The position numbers were made by a program, and so were the translations under genes. A DNA stretch of 64,000 nt from positions 10,249,030 to 10,313,029 of the forward strand of contig NC_054877.1 of assembly GCF_018320785.1 (NCBI RefSeq), given 5' to 3'. Source of the stretch: Cheilinus undulatus (Eukaryota; Chordata; Actinopteri; Labriformes; Labridae). A model generated the notes under the pieces. That model saw only the letters and a list, made by a program, of their open reading frames with translations. It did no database searches and was not told the DNA's origin. How positions within the stretch are numbered: the first letter of the stretch is position 1; every line of letters starts with the position of its first letter. Below are positions 10,545 through 21,903 of this stretch, in pieces.

Positions 10545-13500
10545 CTGGTGTAAAAAGATACAATAAAGTTTATTTATATAGAACTCTTCACAGACACAGG
10601 CTTTCATTCCTAAGTTTTGGAGCTATGGCTTGGAAGGCTCTATCACCTTGAGTCTTTAGGTGGGTACAGAGAACTGACAGTGATGAGTGTTTGACCTAAG
10701 GGGGCAGGATGTCTGATGAGGGTAAATGATTACAGAAGGTTAAATGGAGCTTGATCATGCAGGGATCAGTAGGTGAGTGTGAGGATTTTGTACTGGATTT
10801 TGAATGAAACTGGGAGCCAATGAAGGGATATAAGCACTGGAGGTACTGGTTTGACCTTGTTAGAACTCTGACTGGAGATGAGTTAGGGAACGCATACCGA
10901 GGGTGCTGATGAGTAAATGACAGTAATCTATAAGTAATGATACCAGGGGATGGATAAGCATTTCAAGATCAGCAGCAGAGAGTAGAAGTCTCAGTTTATT
11001 TGTATTTCATAGCTGGAAGAAGCATGATTTGGTGATTTGTTAAATGTGGCTGTCATGTGACATTGATGCATCAAAATAACTCTAAGGTTATGCAGGCTTG
11101 GGCGGACAGCGTGGGATAGAGGTTCCATATTCTGTGATTAACGGAATAGACTTGTCTTTGGCAATGACTAAGGTCTCTGTTTTATCAGCAGTGAGCTGTC
11201 AGTAAATGTCAGCCATCCAGTGTTTAATAGCATTTATACAGTCTAAAATATCTGACATCCTTGAAATCTCTGTCCTCTATCTAATAAAGGCTCAAAAATT
11301 AATATTTATTTTAAAAAAAACCTTTTAGTGTTGCTTTCATTCTTTATTTCATGCAAAAAAAAATGGTCAGGTTCTGCTGTACCTGTGATGCCTATCCAAT
11401 CATTGAGCCTTTTTTAACAGGATACAGTGGTCAATAGTGTCAAAGGCAGAACTAATGTCAAGGAGGACCAACACTGAACAGTCCCTTGCATCATATGACA
11501 TTAAGATGTCATTAGAGATCCTCAAAAGAGCAGTCTCTGTAGAGTTCCTTTTTGGAAACCAGACTGAAATTTGTCATAGACGCTGTGTTTTTCATGCCAA
11601 GTCATAAGTTGTCACTGGTTTTTCCAGGAGCTTTAGCAAGGCTTTTACAGTTATGAACTTCTTCTACCTTATGTCTATCAATGGGAATCTGTATATTCTA
11701 TGCTGAAGTGTCACTGCAGCTACCAGGAAGAATATTTATTTGTCATACAGCACATCTGCAACAATAGATTACTGCACACTAACACTTCTCTGTTTCCTGT
11801 TTATTCTCACCTATGATATTTCAGAGAACCTGCGCATCAACAGATTGCAGAGCTAAAGCCCAACAACTCACTAAATTTCCTGTTAGCTGAACTTACCCTT
11901 GGCTGCCCAGGCTCTTAGGGGGCTTGTGTCATCGATGAGATGGTAAAAAGTGAGTGGCAGGATGAGGAAGGGGCTGTCGCTGGACATGTCCACTTGGAAG
12001 GGGACATTCCTCTGGTCCAGACGAACCGTCTCGCCTTCCTTGGTCAGAGACGTCTGGAGCAGTTTTCCTGTCACCTGGTCGGGAAAAATGGCTGAATTGG
12101 TTTAAAGTTTGATGACGCTTATTCATATGAAATCTACTGACAACTCCACCCAAGTTTTAGCATCTCTACATCAACTTCCTGATAGTTTTATAATTGATCT
12201 AAGGATTGTACTAATTGATTTTAAAGCACTTAAGGCAGGGGTGTCCAAATTCTTTTACTTAGAGGGCCACATACAGAAATACAGTGCTTAACAAATTTAT
12301 TAGACCACCACCCAAAGTAAGGTTTATGCCACAGCTGCCCTAAATTAACAGCACTGGTAATTACCAAAATCATTTTTTATGTTTCTGCAATGGTTAATAC
12401 ACCAATATGTAAAAGCTCTTAAACCAAATGATATTTTTAATGCTAAAATACAATTAGTATTGTTATCCATGAATTTTCAAATTTACTGATTTACAAGAAA
12501 ACTGAAAAAATAGTAAAGCACATTATTATTTCTTGATTAATATATCAAATTATGGTTATTTACTTGAATTCCTGAACAGAAAAATGAGTTTTTGTGGTTG
12601 AATATTATGCTTGATTCATTTCTGACTTCTCAGAGAAGCCCAGTGAGCTGGCTCAAATTTGGGTGAATTCAGTTTGAAATTCCTCATTCCTGTTCAAAAT
12701 GGTAAAACATGGAGAGCTGACCAAAAATGAAAGAGTCCGCATTAAAACACTTCATGATGCTGTATGGTCTCTGAGACAAATATGACAGGTGGTCTAAAAA
12801 ATTTGTTAAGCACTGCACATAAGCACTGGATAAGACTAATCCAATGCAAGTTAATACATGCTTAGTAATTGAGTGCACCTAATTGGCTAGTTAATGGCTG
12901 ACAATGCAAATAGTCATTTTGAAGATTTTGGGGAGCCAATCACATTCCAGGGGGCTTTCTTTTGCCCTGGCTACCACTGGCTGAGCCCCTGAAATTTTAT
13001 TGGCACTGCTATTTGCTGCAACAATCCACAAGGGCATTATTAGTCAAGATATGTTCTTGTGAAAATGTTTGCTTAAAAAATTAACATGATATCCCTGCCT
13101 TGTACTGAAAATAAGATGTACATACAGTTAAGCACAAGCTTCATGTTCTCATGTGGGCCATTAAAAAAGGGCCACAGGCCACATTTGTTCCCCAGACCAT
13201 AGTTTGGACACCCCTGACTTAAGGGCACTGTTCCCTCTAAAGTTATTTTCTGCACAACTGCACACTCAAACTCAAACTGAGAAATTATACCACAACTTTA
13301 AGCTCCAGTCAAAAATCTCAGTTTTGTGTAAGTTCCAGTGAGCCCTGCAAACAAAATGGTGCATCTTGTCCAGTATTTACACTGTTTGTGGAGAAGAAGT
13401 GATGCCAAACTGAGTCAAAAGCATCCCAAACACCTCATGACTTTTTATAATCATTCATAAAACTCAGCCTGAATCCTATCTCTGGAAATTGATATTTAAG

Positions 13501-16500
13501 GAACTTTTGGTCTAGTGCGGTAAATTGCCATTGACACTGACCCAGAAGCAGAGAAGACAAGAATTTAAATACAGATACTGAAGTTATCAATAATCTTTTG
13601 ACGGCTTTATTTGCTTTTAAAGGTCAGATAGAGGCATCAACATTATATCAGTCTGGGTGTTTTTTTTTTCATAAAAAGATAAAAACTAAAAACTATGGTA
13701 CCTTTCATGTAGTGTGGTGTCTGTGCAATAATGATGTTGATGATGTTTGCATGGTATCTTGTGATGTCTGGGTTTTCATTGTCTTATGATGCTGTTGGGT
13801 TTATTATCTCAGGGTCCTGTTTAGGGTTCAGCTGATGTTATTGAGTGTCATTAGCTCTGCTTTCCTTGTTTTGTTGTCTATGTTTTATTGCATTGTTCTT
13901 CTGTTTGCTTTTGCACATGTCACAGTGCTTTATTGACCCTTGTTTCAAAAAGTACTATACACATAAAGTTGTTTGATTATTATTATTTCTGTTCTGGAGG
14001 TTAACCCTCTGTGTGACCTTCTGACCTTACCTGACATCCAATCAGGAGACTCTTGCGCATGTTAGCCACCCTGATCATCAGGCAGGGCCGCCCTTCATGG
14101 GTCGACACGACAGCATGCTGGCTGAACTTCACTGTTTCCCCTCGTTTCTTCGGCCTGGCAACCTGAGCAGAGAAGGTTCAGTCTTTCAGTCTCACTGCAA
14201 TCATCAGATCTTTGTCATAAACTGAGTAGTTCTAAATTGAAAATTATTCAGTAGAATAGTAGTGTAGCAGCTGTTTGCATGGATCTAGAGAAACCCTTGG
14301 TTTTGGTGTAGGTTTATGTGTCGTCTACCTTGGCCAAGAAGGTACCAGTGATGAAAATTTCCATCAGCATGGTGATGACGAGCTGCACGATCAGGAGGAT
14401 GATGGCGACAGGACACTCCTCAGTGATGCAGCGGAAACCGTAGCCAATGGTTGTCTGAGACTCCAGAGAGAAGAGGAACGCCCCCGTCAGGGACTGCATC
14501 TGCATCACACAGGGCGTGTGGTTTGATGGAGGGTCAAACTCTGGAAGAATGGAGATTAAGGGGCATATTATTCTCATAATACGCTTTTATTAACAAAACA
14601 ATGTTTTTCTTATTCTTTGTCTTTGTAAGCACTTTGTCTTTTCTGGATTTACAGTAATCAATGATCTTTATTTCAATGTATTCTGTCCAGATATTCTCCA
14701 GACTTTGAATTTGTGTTGCTGCAATTTGTTCTACATCTTTGCAATGAAAAATGTCCTTTATGTTCAATAAACTCATCTTTTTAGAAAATTATAAAGAAAC
14801 CTTGAACCTTGAAAGCGAACTCTGATACATTTCAGAGGAGTGTAAATGTCAGAAAAGGCGAGGCAAACATCAGAAAACTAAGTGGCATTTACAGGAAGTT
14901 GGGGGAGAGTGTGTGTTCATGATAAGACATTTGTTCCATACATCACTAAAGTTAAATTTGAACAGGGTTATTTTCAGCTCAAGATTCCTTTCAGGAACTA
15001 TTTCTGACACAAACATCTTTAAAACTGTTAAAGATACAGCTGGTTAGTTCTGAACTTTATTTCATCGAACATTTAGATATAATTTTCTGTATTAGTTAGG
15101 TTTTATTTGTTTATTTTGTAGGATCTTGTTCCATGTGTTTCAAATCTACTTGTACCTTCCAGTGTTGCACTCTTTTGTCAATATAAACCCTTATATGTAG
15201 CTTATTGTTTTCACCCCTGACCAAGTACCTGGTGTATATTTTGCCTCTGCACCTGGGTCTCAAATCAGGGGTAGCATCCTAGCATCCAAAGGACCTCTTC
15301 TGTTTCTCTTTGTTTTCTCCTGTTTTGATGGATGTTGATTCAGAATGTTTTGGTAGCTATTTGAACCCTTTTTATACGTAAAGATACATAACCTGTCCAA
15401 GAAAAATGTCACACACTCAAATATTTCATCGGACCGCCTTTTGCTTTGATAACAGCAGACATTTGCTGTGGCATCCTTTCAATAAGCTTCTGCAATGTCA
15501 CAACATTTCTTTCCATCCAGATGCATTAATTTTTTGCCAAGATCTGGTATTGATGATGGGAGAGTTGGATCGCTGCACAAAATCTTCTCCTGCAAATTTC
15601 AAAGATTCTCAGTGGGGTTAAGGTCTGGACTCTGTGGTGGCCTCCATGTGTGAAAATGATGTCTTGAGCTTCCTGAACCAGTCTTTCACAATTTGAGCCC
15701 AATAAATCCCAACATTGTCATCTTGGAATATGCCCGTGACATCAGGAAAAAAACAGTTGATGGAAGGCATTATGCATGATGGGTACAGGAGTCTCTGCTC
15801 CGCCCTCCCTCACTGCATCAACTCTCGTCTCCCGCGGTCGGTAAATAGGCTGCATAGTATCATCACCTTTTATAATCTCTTTAAAGTGTTCACGTTAGCG
15901 TTGGCTTCACTTACAGACAGCAGAGGTGATAAAGTGAGTGTCTGCTGGTGTCCCGACAAGCTAACTTTTTTCTGCTCACCTCCGTAAATAAACGCTGCAT
16001 GCTGTCTGCTTTATGCTCATAAATGACGCGGTGCGGACTGGATCATGTGATCCTGTTATTAGTTACCATTATAAATGAATAAAAATCAATGATCTGATGT
16101 TAATTTGTAGGCTGTATGAGTAAGATCTCCTTATATGTTTTCTTTACTTAATGGTCATTCCTGTATATTTAGATACCAGAGCTAACCAGAGTCAAATTCC
16201 TTGTTTGCAGAAGCATATTTCTGAAAGGATAGGCCTTTTTTGGCTTTTGCTGATAAATTCTTTGATCAACCTTAACAAACAAGTGCTGCAAAGAATGTCT
16301 AAATTCATCTTGACAAAATAAATTAATTGGTCAGCCTGCTTGTTAATCTACCTCAAAGCTTGTGCACTCATAAATTGAAACTGAATGGGAGGGGTCATCA
16401 CACATGCATAAACAGAGGCTTCAACTGGCTAAAGCTAACAAGCTAGTCCAAAAACATTGGCCTTGTGCTCCTGCTGTACATTACTCATTCTGTACCACAC

Positions 16501-17629
16501 TTTAGGTGTCACAGTCCAGGGCCTCGTGTTTAAATTAAGTGTCTTTGACCCAAATTCTCACTTAGGTTTCTTTCTCCTGACAGTGTTCATTCTTTTGTTC
16601 ACCACAAAAGTGCTCTCTTGTATGCCACTATGGTAGACAAAAACAATAGAGTGCCTCCTTTAGTGTCCTCACAGTGGTCAAAATTTGTCAAAGTGCCTGA
16701 TTTGGTGACCTCTAAGTGGACAAAGTTTAACACATTGCCTCTTATTTCTTTGTTGTAACAATGCTTCTTTGCAATAAATCTTATACAGTTGGAAAGTCTT
16801 TTATTTTCCTTTTAAATGGTGCCACCTTTGTTCGGATCATGCATTTGTAGGATGAGCAGCAGAGCTGAGTATGTGAGCTGCGGCCATGAAAAAATTGTCA
16901 AATCTTCTCTGCCAATGCCAAACAGGTTATTCTGCTGTTGTTACTGACTCCTGTTTTGAGCTGCTGGTACTCCAAGGTGCTATCAGGTGCCTGATTAGCA
17001 CATGATTGACACCCAAAGAGGACAGTTTCCATACCCTGTCAGTACCTAGGGACAGTAGGCTGTCTTCTCCAGATTTAAGTCCACACCCTTTCACTTAAAA
17101 ATAAAAGGGTGTGGACAGCTGGTGATGCAAACAGGAAATACTCCACAGACCAGACTGTCTTATTTCAGATTGACCTCTACGCAGACTACGAAGGCTGTGT
17201 CCTTCATCGGTTAGGTTCTACAAAGGATGCTACCCTTGAATTGAGACACAGCATGCAACTCCTCAACTGTCTTCTTTTCTCACCGAGCAGGTCTCCATGA
17301 ACGAGGGCCACCAAATACCACAGCACGCCAAAGAGGAACCAGGTCCCTGCGAACGTGGCCGTGAACAGAAAGAATTTCCAGCGCCACTGCATGTCCAGAA
17401 ACGTCGTCCAGAGGTCCCGCATGTACAGAGCGCTCCGTCCACTGACGTGCTCAATTCGAATGTTGCTACGCCCATCTTTGGACAGGACACGCCTCCTCTT
17501 CCTCAAAGCCGCACCACCACCAGATATCCCTCCTCCTAGTAAGGGTTTCAAAACGTCAGTCTGTGTCTGGGAGTGGCAGACCTTCTGAGGGGTGGAGCTA
17601 CGGGAGGAGGGAGGTGTGGCAGATGTCAT
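10165..17629 (-). CDS. kcnj10: kcnj10-like inward-rectifier K+ channel (Kir4.1), whole coding span
   Basis: Five exons (17629-17284, 14540-14329, 14162-14031, 12074-11897, 10544-10165) join in frame to 1248 nt, about 415 residues; human Kir4.1 has 379. Landmarks in order: MTS start and SQTQTD segment as in Kir4.1; a Gly-rich insert ([18 protein letters not shown]) that lengthens the N-terminus; [13 protein letters not shown]1 after [14 protein letters not shown]; turret …SNHTPC; pore helix and filter TTIGYGFR; M2 with the rectification Glu in [12 protein letters not shown]; the basic PIP2-contact segment [13 protein letters not shown]; the cytoplasmic beta domain; and a C-terminal SVRISNV, a class I PDZ ligand. 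Family role: weakly to strongly rectifying K+ channel in glia and in the basolateral membrane of ion-transporting epithelia, as homotetramers or with Kir5.1. It could be either of two teleost paralogues, or less likely a Kir4.2 relative; the N- and C-termini favour Kir4.1. The human coding region is in one exon, so the four introns here are notable. Confidence 0.93.
10563..11660 (-). mobile_element. Degenerate LINE in kcnj10 intron 4
   Basis: On the minus strand at about 11100-11200 it reads [15 protein letters not shown]…, then [16 protein letters not shown] (about 10930-10985) and …[15 protein letters not shown] (about 10790). This is the order seen after the reverse-transcriptase domain of fish Rex1/L2-type LINEs. 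The frame is broken many times. The part at 11400-11650 has phrases of another common fish repeat ('gtggtcaatagtgtcaaaggc'), so the interval may be composite. It has the same orientation as kcnj10 and fills most of the 1352-bp intron 4 (11896-10545). Not active. Confidence 0.65.
11897..12074 (-). CDS. kcnj10: kcnj10 coding exon 4
   Basis: Encodes [20 protein letters not shown]…[21 protein letters not shown]…AAK plus one base (178 nt, phase 0 in, phase 1 out), with acceptor GACCAG and donor GTAAGT. This is the first half of the cytoplasmic domain and matches Kir4.1 closely up to TSPL, after which it diverges. Confidence 0.93.
12236..13216. mobile_element. hAT-type element with 8-bp TSD, in kcnj10 intron 3
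   Basis: The ends read CAGGGGTGTCCAAA at 12236 and TTTGGACACCCCTG ending at 13216. The exact 8-bp duplication ACTTAAGG lies at 12228-12235 and 13217-13224. Sub-terminal phrases 'gagggccaca' and 'gggccacaggccacattt' are typical of Charlie-like hAT ends. It carries no hAT transposase frame. A second transposon (12282-12815) is nested within it, so this element is the older of the two. Confidence 0.9.
12282..12815 (+). mobile_element. Tc1/mariner-type element nested in the hAT element
   Basis: Inverted ends are about 28 bp: CAGTGCTTAACAAATTTATT at 12282 and its near-complement ending TTTGTTAAGCACTG at 12815, continuing inward with 'agaccacc'. The left flank is TA; the right is CA, a likely decayed TA. 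At 12700-12790 a plus-strand frame reads [20 protein letters not shown]…, resembling the start of a Tc1-type transposase helix-turn-helix domain. The rest of the transposase is missing, so this is an internally deleted copy. Confidence 0.82.
14031..14162 (-). CDS. kcnj10: kcnj10 coding exon 3
   Basis: Encodes [20 protein letters not shown]…[14 protein letters not shown] in 44 full codons (132 nt), phase 0 on both sides, with acceptor CTCAG and donor GTAAGG. It carries the basic post-M2 segment that contacts PIP2 in Kir channels. The intron before it is only 166 bp (14328-14163). Confidence 0.93.
14329..14540 (-). CDS. kcnj10: kcnj10 coding exon 2 (pore and M2)
   Basis: Begins by completing a Glu codon (G from exon 1 plus AG) and encodes [11 protein letters not shown], the pore helix [13 protein letters not shown], the filter TIGYG, ITEECP and M2 through FITGTFLAK. 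Length 212 nt; ends in phase 0 at donor GTAGAC (14328). The Cys pair of the extracellular loop (in NHTPC and EECP) is conserved. Confidence 0.93.
14541..17283 (-). other. kcnj10 intron 1
   Basis: An intron of 2743 bp with donor GTGAGA and acceptor TTCTTCCAG. It contains the Tc1 remnant described at 15385-15765. Around 16600-16760 there are several irregular phrases of the type 'gtggtcaaaatttgtcaaagtgcc', which recur at 57236-57440. Nothing else recognisable. Confidence 0.85.
15385..15765 (-). mobile_element. Tc1-like transposon remnant
   Basis: The left side (aacctgtccaagaaaaatgtcacacactc, from about 15391) matches the terminus of a common teleost Tc1-like family. Read on the minus strand, the rest carries decayed transposase pieces, including [16 protein letters not shown] and a later [13 protein letters not shown] stretch broken by stops. 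The QDDN…A motif includes the second Asp of the DDE catalytic triad. The right part of the element, with the N-terminal DNA-binding domain and the other end, is absent. It lies in kcnj10 intron 1 in the same orientation as the gene. Non-functional. Confidence 0.75.
17284..17629 (-). CDS. kcnj10: kcnj10 coding exon 1
   Basis: Start chosen at ATG 17629-17627, because the codons beyond it are a splice acceptor (pyrimidine tract then CCCACAG, with AG at 17631-17630) and the protein then begins MTS as in Kir4.1. A 5' UTR exon must therefore lie further upstream and is not visible. The exon encodes the cytoplasmic N-terminus and M1, ends after …VHGDLL plus one base (phase 1), and is followed by the donor GTGAGA at 17283. 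Confidence 0.92.
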
Positions 17630-17631
17630 CT

Positions 17632-18285
17632 GTGGGATAGGACAGAAAGAGGGGTTAAAAAACTGTCTCTGGTTAGCTTGAAGACTGGCCACTGCTGATA
17701 ACAGGAAGAAATAATATATAAGTAAATAAGTATCTGTTACTTCTCACTGTGGCTTTTATAATTAATGGACAACACTACAAACTGCCTCGAGTGAAGCCCA
17801 AAGATTTAGATCTCTATGCAGACTTCTTTCTGACTGGCCATTTAAATCATAAATCCTGTCTCTTCTATGTTAACAGATGGGATAGTTGTCAAAAACACAC
17901 ATAAAAGCATAAAGTCAGTTGCAGTTTTTCTAGTGCTGAGTGTAATCAGCTAGCATAACACAGGAGTGAAAATGTGATGAACACTAACACAAGTATCATT
18001 CAACCTTCAGCGACTGAGTTATTCTGCTCCAAACTAACACAGGAACCTGGTCTGCAGTGGTCTGAACCAACCTAAGGATCTTTGATTTTTAAGTTAAATA
18101 AATTTTTTATATTTTGCAGGAGCCATGTGAGGTCAGTACACCAGCTCTACCAGCTGATCCCAGCCTTGAAGACTCTGAATGCCATCAGGCCTGCCCACAG
18201 ATTTGGCCCTTGAAAAACCCAGAGGATGGGCCCTTAGTTGTGATAAACTGATTGGTATCAATGTGTGTTTATTTGGTAGCATTGG
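17632..18285. other. Upstream flank of kcnj10 coding exon 1
   Basis: This should be intronic for kcnj10, because an acceptor directly precedes the ATG. At 18120-18240 a plus-strand stretch looks faintly coding (…PALPADPSLEDSECHQACPQIWPL) after a CAG, but has no support beyond being open. Confidence 0.35.
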
Positions 18286-18289
18286 TGCT

Positions 18290-19345
18290 AGTCTTGGTGC
18301 CACTTTTTATCTATTTGGCTCACTTTTTCACTTTTTGTCATGTTTTGCCTCTTTCCGCCTATATTTTTGCCTCTGTTAACCCATTTTTCTACTTTAAATA
18401 TATTTTGGCTATTTACCCAAGTTTTAATCCCATTTCACCACCTTTCAGCACATTTTGCCACTTTAAATTAACCTTTGTCTAATGTAACCCCATTTCACCG
18501 TTTTTACCTCCGCCGAGGAGGTTCTGTGATCGACAGGGTTTGTTTCTAAGTTAGTTTGGTACTTAGTTGTTTGTTAGCAACATAACTCAAAAAGTTGTTG
18601 ACGGATTTAGATGAAATTTTCAGGAAATGGCAGAAATGGCATAAGGATGAACTAATTAGATTTTGGGACTGATCCAGATCACCATCTGGATATAGGAATT
18701 TTTTAAGGATTCTGTACTATTGGGAGATAGGGCTAATGGTGGAGGTCTGCGCTCTCCAAGTGATTTTCTAGTTTCTTCCTGTTTTTGCCAGTTCTGTTGT
18801 TTTGCCAGTTCTCAGTTTTTGACACTTTTAACCAATTTTTGCCATTTTTTAGTCTTATTTCATCAGCTCTCTGTCCATTTTTGTCTTTTTAAACCCATTT
18901 TGCCCCTCAAGACAGATTTCTGCTCATTTCAACCAATTTTTGTGACTTTTCATTCCTATTTTACTATATTTTCTGCCCATTTAGCCACTTAAAGTTCACT
19001 TTTGTCTCTTTGAAAGACCACTTTCACCACTATTTCTGCCTTTGTTAACCTATTTTAACCCATTTTTACCACTTTATAATCCTATTTCACCAGCTTTTCT
19101 GCCGATTCATGTTTTTAAATCAATTGTACCCACTTATAGCCCCTTTTAAACATCAACACCCTTCTTTTCTTTTCTTCCCCCTTTCTTATTCTTAGTCTTT
19201 ACCCATTTTGCCACTTTCTATCCATTTTTGCCAATACTAACCCCTTTTGATCACTTATTCCCCCCTTTTGTGTCCATTTAGACCAATTTTTGTCACTTTT
19301 AACCCCTTTTCACCATGTTTTCTGTCTGTTTTTGCCACTTTAAAG
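18290..19345. repeat. Degenerate low-complexity array ('ccatttttgccacttttaa')
   Basis: About 1 kb of irregularly repeated phrases such as 'cccatttttgcc', 'acttttaaccc' and 'catttcacca', with units of roughly 20-40 bp and no fixed period. A complementary array lies at 42130-42600. The open frames that run through it (Phe/Cys/His-rich) are products of the base composition. The segment at 18500-18740 interrupts the pattern and holds 'cctccgccgaggaggttctgtgatcg', a phrase common in another fish repeat. Confidence 0.7.
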
Positions 19346-21900
19346 CCATTTTAATCACTTTTAACTTTTATACACATATATATATTGCTTTGATTAAAGT
19401 GGTCATTGTATATGTAAAAATTAAAGTACAATTTTTTTGCTTTATTTTACAATGGACCATGATTTTACCAAGCTTCATGAGCCCCAGAAAGCCATTCCCC
19501 TTCTCCCCCCTCATGGACGGTCTTGTGAACAACATATTGTGGTACCTCTTACAGTATTTGTGCTTCATCTTTTCCAACAGGAGGAGGTTTAGGTATGTTG
19601 CCTTTCCGAACAAAGAGGCTATGTCTCCCACACCCTCAGCACTATCTCACAATAGTTGAAACTATGGGGATGTCCTGATGTATTGAGGGGAAAGACACAC
19701 ACTCTGAATAATGACTAGTATTTAAGAACTTTCAGCCACCTGCTTTAACCTGAGAGGGAAACTGACAGTCAGTAAGCCTTGTGATATATACCTGAAACCA
19801 CACCAGGCATGCATTTCACTCAAAGGACTGAGCAACAAAAGAAAGTAGAAAGGAGGAAAGGTAGAACTAAATTGCCACTCTGAATAAAAATGTAATTTAA
19901 ATAAGTAAAACAAGTCAGAAAGAAGTAAAAGTTTAGCACACCTACACGTTTTTTTGTTTTTCCCCTTTCACTTCGTCACTCATTGACATTAAAAGGTACT
20001 TTTACTGGAGCCTCCTGTGGTTAACACACACCTGATTGAGGTGTTTTTAAGAGAGAATCAAAAGGGCAGGGGGAAAGATGAGGTGTTTTCAAACCTGGAC
20101 CAATTTGAGAGGTTGTTCAAAAACAAGTAGGCGTTTCCTCTTTGGCTGAAATTGTCTGGATATGTGTGAGCATGACAGTCTAACTCTGTTTCAGGACAAA
20201 AGTGAGCCAAAATCACTTGCCAGAGGTGGTCTAAGCTCCCTTTCAATCGAGCCGTGGAGCAGTTTGTTTGAGGTAGAATGTAATAGAACCAGTGACCAAA
20301 ATCCCACTTTAGTATATAGAAGTATAATCAGCAGCAGTACAAGTAAGCAGAAAGTAGTACTACTAGGCTACTACTAGTACTAGCTACTTGGCAGTTTCAA
20401 TGACAATTAATATCAGTCAAAATAATATGAATCTCTTGCAGTCCAACAGGGGTTTTGCAATGTTTGCTGCACTTTCTTAACTTGCGTAAATAATTGTAAA
20501 AACTGAAATTCTTGCAGTGTGAATCTGTTTTAAAACAGTCAAAGACAATGGCTTTGGTCGTCTTTGCACACACATAAAAATCTAATTTCCACCCAGCTAT
20601 TTTCTTCTGGTGCTGGGACCAGGAGAATATGTTAACAACTCTTCACCATTTCTCTACCCAAACTAGATAGAGCCTTTAGAATTGTAAAAAAAAAGTAAGA
20701 AAATATACCATCTCCTGTTTAATGTCAGAGCCTCAAAATCCAAAACTGTCTGGAGGTTGTGAACAAGGGCTTATGCAGAGTGGGAAGACATGCATGAACA
20801 TGAGCAGTAATGCAATTTCATTTTAAGCAATATTTCCGCAGAAGATTTCATGGTGCTGCACTTTGCTGCACAATGAGTGACAAAACAAGTTCCTTTGAAG
20901 TCCAAAGTCCAGTACCTTCCTTACGTCTGGTTTACTGCTACTGAAAAAAGTGTTCTCTTAAGAAATTTAATAAAGAATGTCTCACTGTTACACCATGAGA
21001 AACACAGCAGTCATCTCTTCTTTAGAAGCTGCAACCTTGAGATGTGGAAAGAGGTTTCAACATGATTCTAAGTATAGAGAACAGCTACAACAGGAAGCAC
21101 ACTTCTTTCCATCTTAAAGTGTTTCCTCTAAGATTATGAAGCAACAGCTGCTTCAATAAGTCAAACTTAAGACTTGCATTTTAGGCAATTAAAAGCTTAA
21201 TTAAAAACAGATTCATAAAATAATTATGAGCATGACTGTTGGGTTATAACAAGGCTTAACTGCTGCACACTAGGACACATTTTCTCAGTGTCTGTTTCCT
21301 GTTCAAGCTCATGAACCAGCAAACTGAGAACCACAGAGTGCAAGACTAAACCACCAGACAGCACTAACAAAACAAGGTTGTTAAAAAAAAAAAGTGGTCC
21401 ACCATAACGACTGTGATCTGTCCATACAGGACTGTCACCAAAACATTTTGAACAAACTGATCATTAAATTGTTGACTTAGGTGAGAGTTTTCTGATTCAG
21501 CGTGTTATACTTTTACTGGTCTTTCAGTGTTTACAAGAAGAACAGCCTCACTCCTCAGATGTAGGCACTGATTCTTGTGAAGTCTCGATTAAGGAACTTG
21601 ATAGTGAATTTCCTGTTCTGAAGTTAACTTGCTTATCTGTGGTGACATTTTCAGAGGAAAAAAAACACAGACATGGTTACAGCCTCTTAGGTTGAAGTGA
21701 AAGCAGCAAAGTGAATTCTTAGTAACGGCTTTCACAGGGCGCCTCTTGAAAGACTGAAACAGTCGCAATACTTGCAAGCCCTCTTCTTTTTTTTTGGTTT
21801 TACTTACAGTTGTCAAGTCTTCTTCAGTACAACATTCTGCTAAACTTGTAAATCACAGTCAGAGGCAGTTGGCACTTCAGTTGGATGTGCTTTTGGGTGT
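19346..21900. other. Non-coding intergenic interval
   Basis: No gene or complete element seen. Short open frames on both strands overlap and lack recognisable motifs. A small cluster of 'agtac'/'tacta' repeats occurs at 20320-20385. Confidence 0.4.
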
Positions 21901-21903
21901 TGC

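Larger units (their letters stand above)
12075..14030 (-). other. kcnj10 intron 3
   Basis: A 1956-bp intron with donor GTAAGG and acceptor CGACCAG. Half of it is the hAT element at 12236-13216. The remainder (13225-14030) shows no element or gene I recognise. Confidence 0.85.

Noticed and set aside
10096..10651. Plus-strand open frames opposite kcnj10 exon 5
   Set aside because: They are the complement of a confidently identified Kir exon.
14275..14526. Plus-strand open frame rich in Asp and Glu
   Set aside because: Antisense of kcnj10 exon 2.
18720..19659. Plus-strand open frames rich in Phe, Cys and His
   Set aside because: Mostly products of the 'ccatttttgccactttt' low-complexity array. 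The last one runs out of the array but has no motif.
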